In this document: piece after piece, positions 63,823 through 64,000 of the stretch
How the letters are laid out: every line of letters begins with the position of its first letter
Numbering within the stretch: position 1 is the first letter of the stretch
Assembly: GCF_018130465.1 (NCBI RefSeq)
Contig: NZ_JAFCKJ010000008.1
Span: forward strand, 124,001 to 188,000
DNA from: Bradyrhizobium canariense
GTDB lineage: Bacteria; Pseudomonadota; Alphaproteobacteria; Rhizobiales; Xanthobacteraceae
Direction: 5' to 3'
DNA length: 64,000 bases
Notes under the pieces: model-generated
The model's input: the letters and a program-made list of their open reading frames with translations, nothing else
Told to the model about the DNA's origin: nothing
Database searches by the model: none
Program-made: the position numbers and the translations under genes

Positions 63823-64000
63823 ATGCAGGTCACAGAAACCCTCTCGGAAGGTTTGAAGCGCGAGTTCAAGATCAGCGTTCCCGCGTCTGATCTCGACGCC
63901 AAGGCCGGTGCCAAGCTCGTCGACCTCAAGGACAAGGTCAAAATCAACGGCTTCCGTCCCGGCAAGGTGCCGGTCACGCACCTCAAGAAGGTCTATGGCC
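63823..64000 (+). CDS. tig: Trigger factor, N-terminal part (continues past window)
   Basis: Starts at the ATG at 63823. [40 protein letters not shown] and [12 protein letters not shown] form the ribosome-binding N-terminal domain with the GFRPGKVP signature. Trigger factor is the ribosome-associated chaperone and peptidyl-prolyl isomerase. The window ends after 59 residues. The tRNA-Leu gene lies 173 bases upstream. Confidence 0.96.
   Translation, partial: MQVTETLSEGLKREFKISVPASDLDAKAGAKLVDLKDKVKINGFRPGKVPVTHLKKVYG

Overview
The window reads as a chromosomal segment of a Bradyrhizobium-like alphaproteobacterium (Nitrobacteraceae). The basis is the high GC content, the order glyA-nrdR-ribD-ribE-ribH-nusB-thiL-hppA, the block DUF177-plsX-fabH-ihfA-merR, a two-cysteine Rhizobiales porin, GcrA and LdtR-type regulators, and several families of short palindromic intergenic repeats typical of this group. 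The species call is an inference from gene content and family memory, not from a database search.

Layout. 1-2.4 kb: end of a small membrane protein, an LdtR-type MarR regulator and two small unknown proteins. 2.4-10.6 kb: one-carbon, riboflavin, thiamine and proton-pyrophosphatase genes, closed by a clear terminator. 10.7-17.1 kb: a Bug-type binding protein, BamE, a cytochrome bc1 assembly chaperone, DUF177, phospholipid/fatty-acid initiation genes, IHF-alpha, a MerR-type regulator and tRNA-Pro(GGG). 17.1-19.8 kb: a visibly lower-GC accessory patch beside the tRNA with a HEPN-like gene and an unknown lipoprotein. 19.8-26.3 kb: catabolic-looking genes and regulators (TetR, esterase, DapA-like, SDR, an alpha/beta-hydrolase-fold protein, MarR). 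26.6-34.2 kb: porin, a candidate small RNA, GcrA-like protein, acetamidase/formamidase, YdcF, DUF169, a reductase, a broken flavoprotein and a MarR gene.

34.2-43.2 kb is an exopolysaccharide locus: O-antigen-ligase-like polymerase, undecaprenyl-phosphate sugar transferase, GT4 glycosyltransferase, Wzz/ExoP-type chain-length protein, FemAB/CelD-type acyltransferase and a NodB-fold protein. Two of these look like pseudoenzymes: the ExoP C-terminal ATPase lacks the Walker A lysine, and the deacetylase has lost its metal-binding Asp/His residues.

43.2-55.9 kb is mixed housekeeping: heme A synthase, a PLP sulfhydrylase operon, rplM-rpsI, a diguanylate cyclase with a structured leader, an AI-2E-type transporter, a class I amidotransferase and a GlxA regulator. 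56.0-64.0 kb holds two type II toxin-antitoxin modules, glnB-glnA with a sigma-54-type promoter, Nnr, a frameshifted GNAT gene, a cupredoxin-fold protein that has lost nearly all copper ligands, tRNA-Leu(UAG) and the start of trigger factor. No CRISPR array, intact prophage, insertion sequence or replication origin was seen. The most unusual items are the HEPN-like gene whose Shine-Dalgarno lies in a hairpin loop, the palindromes abutting the GTG starts of both toxin genes, the pseudoenzymes, and the candidate small RNA after the porin.
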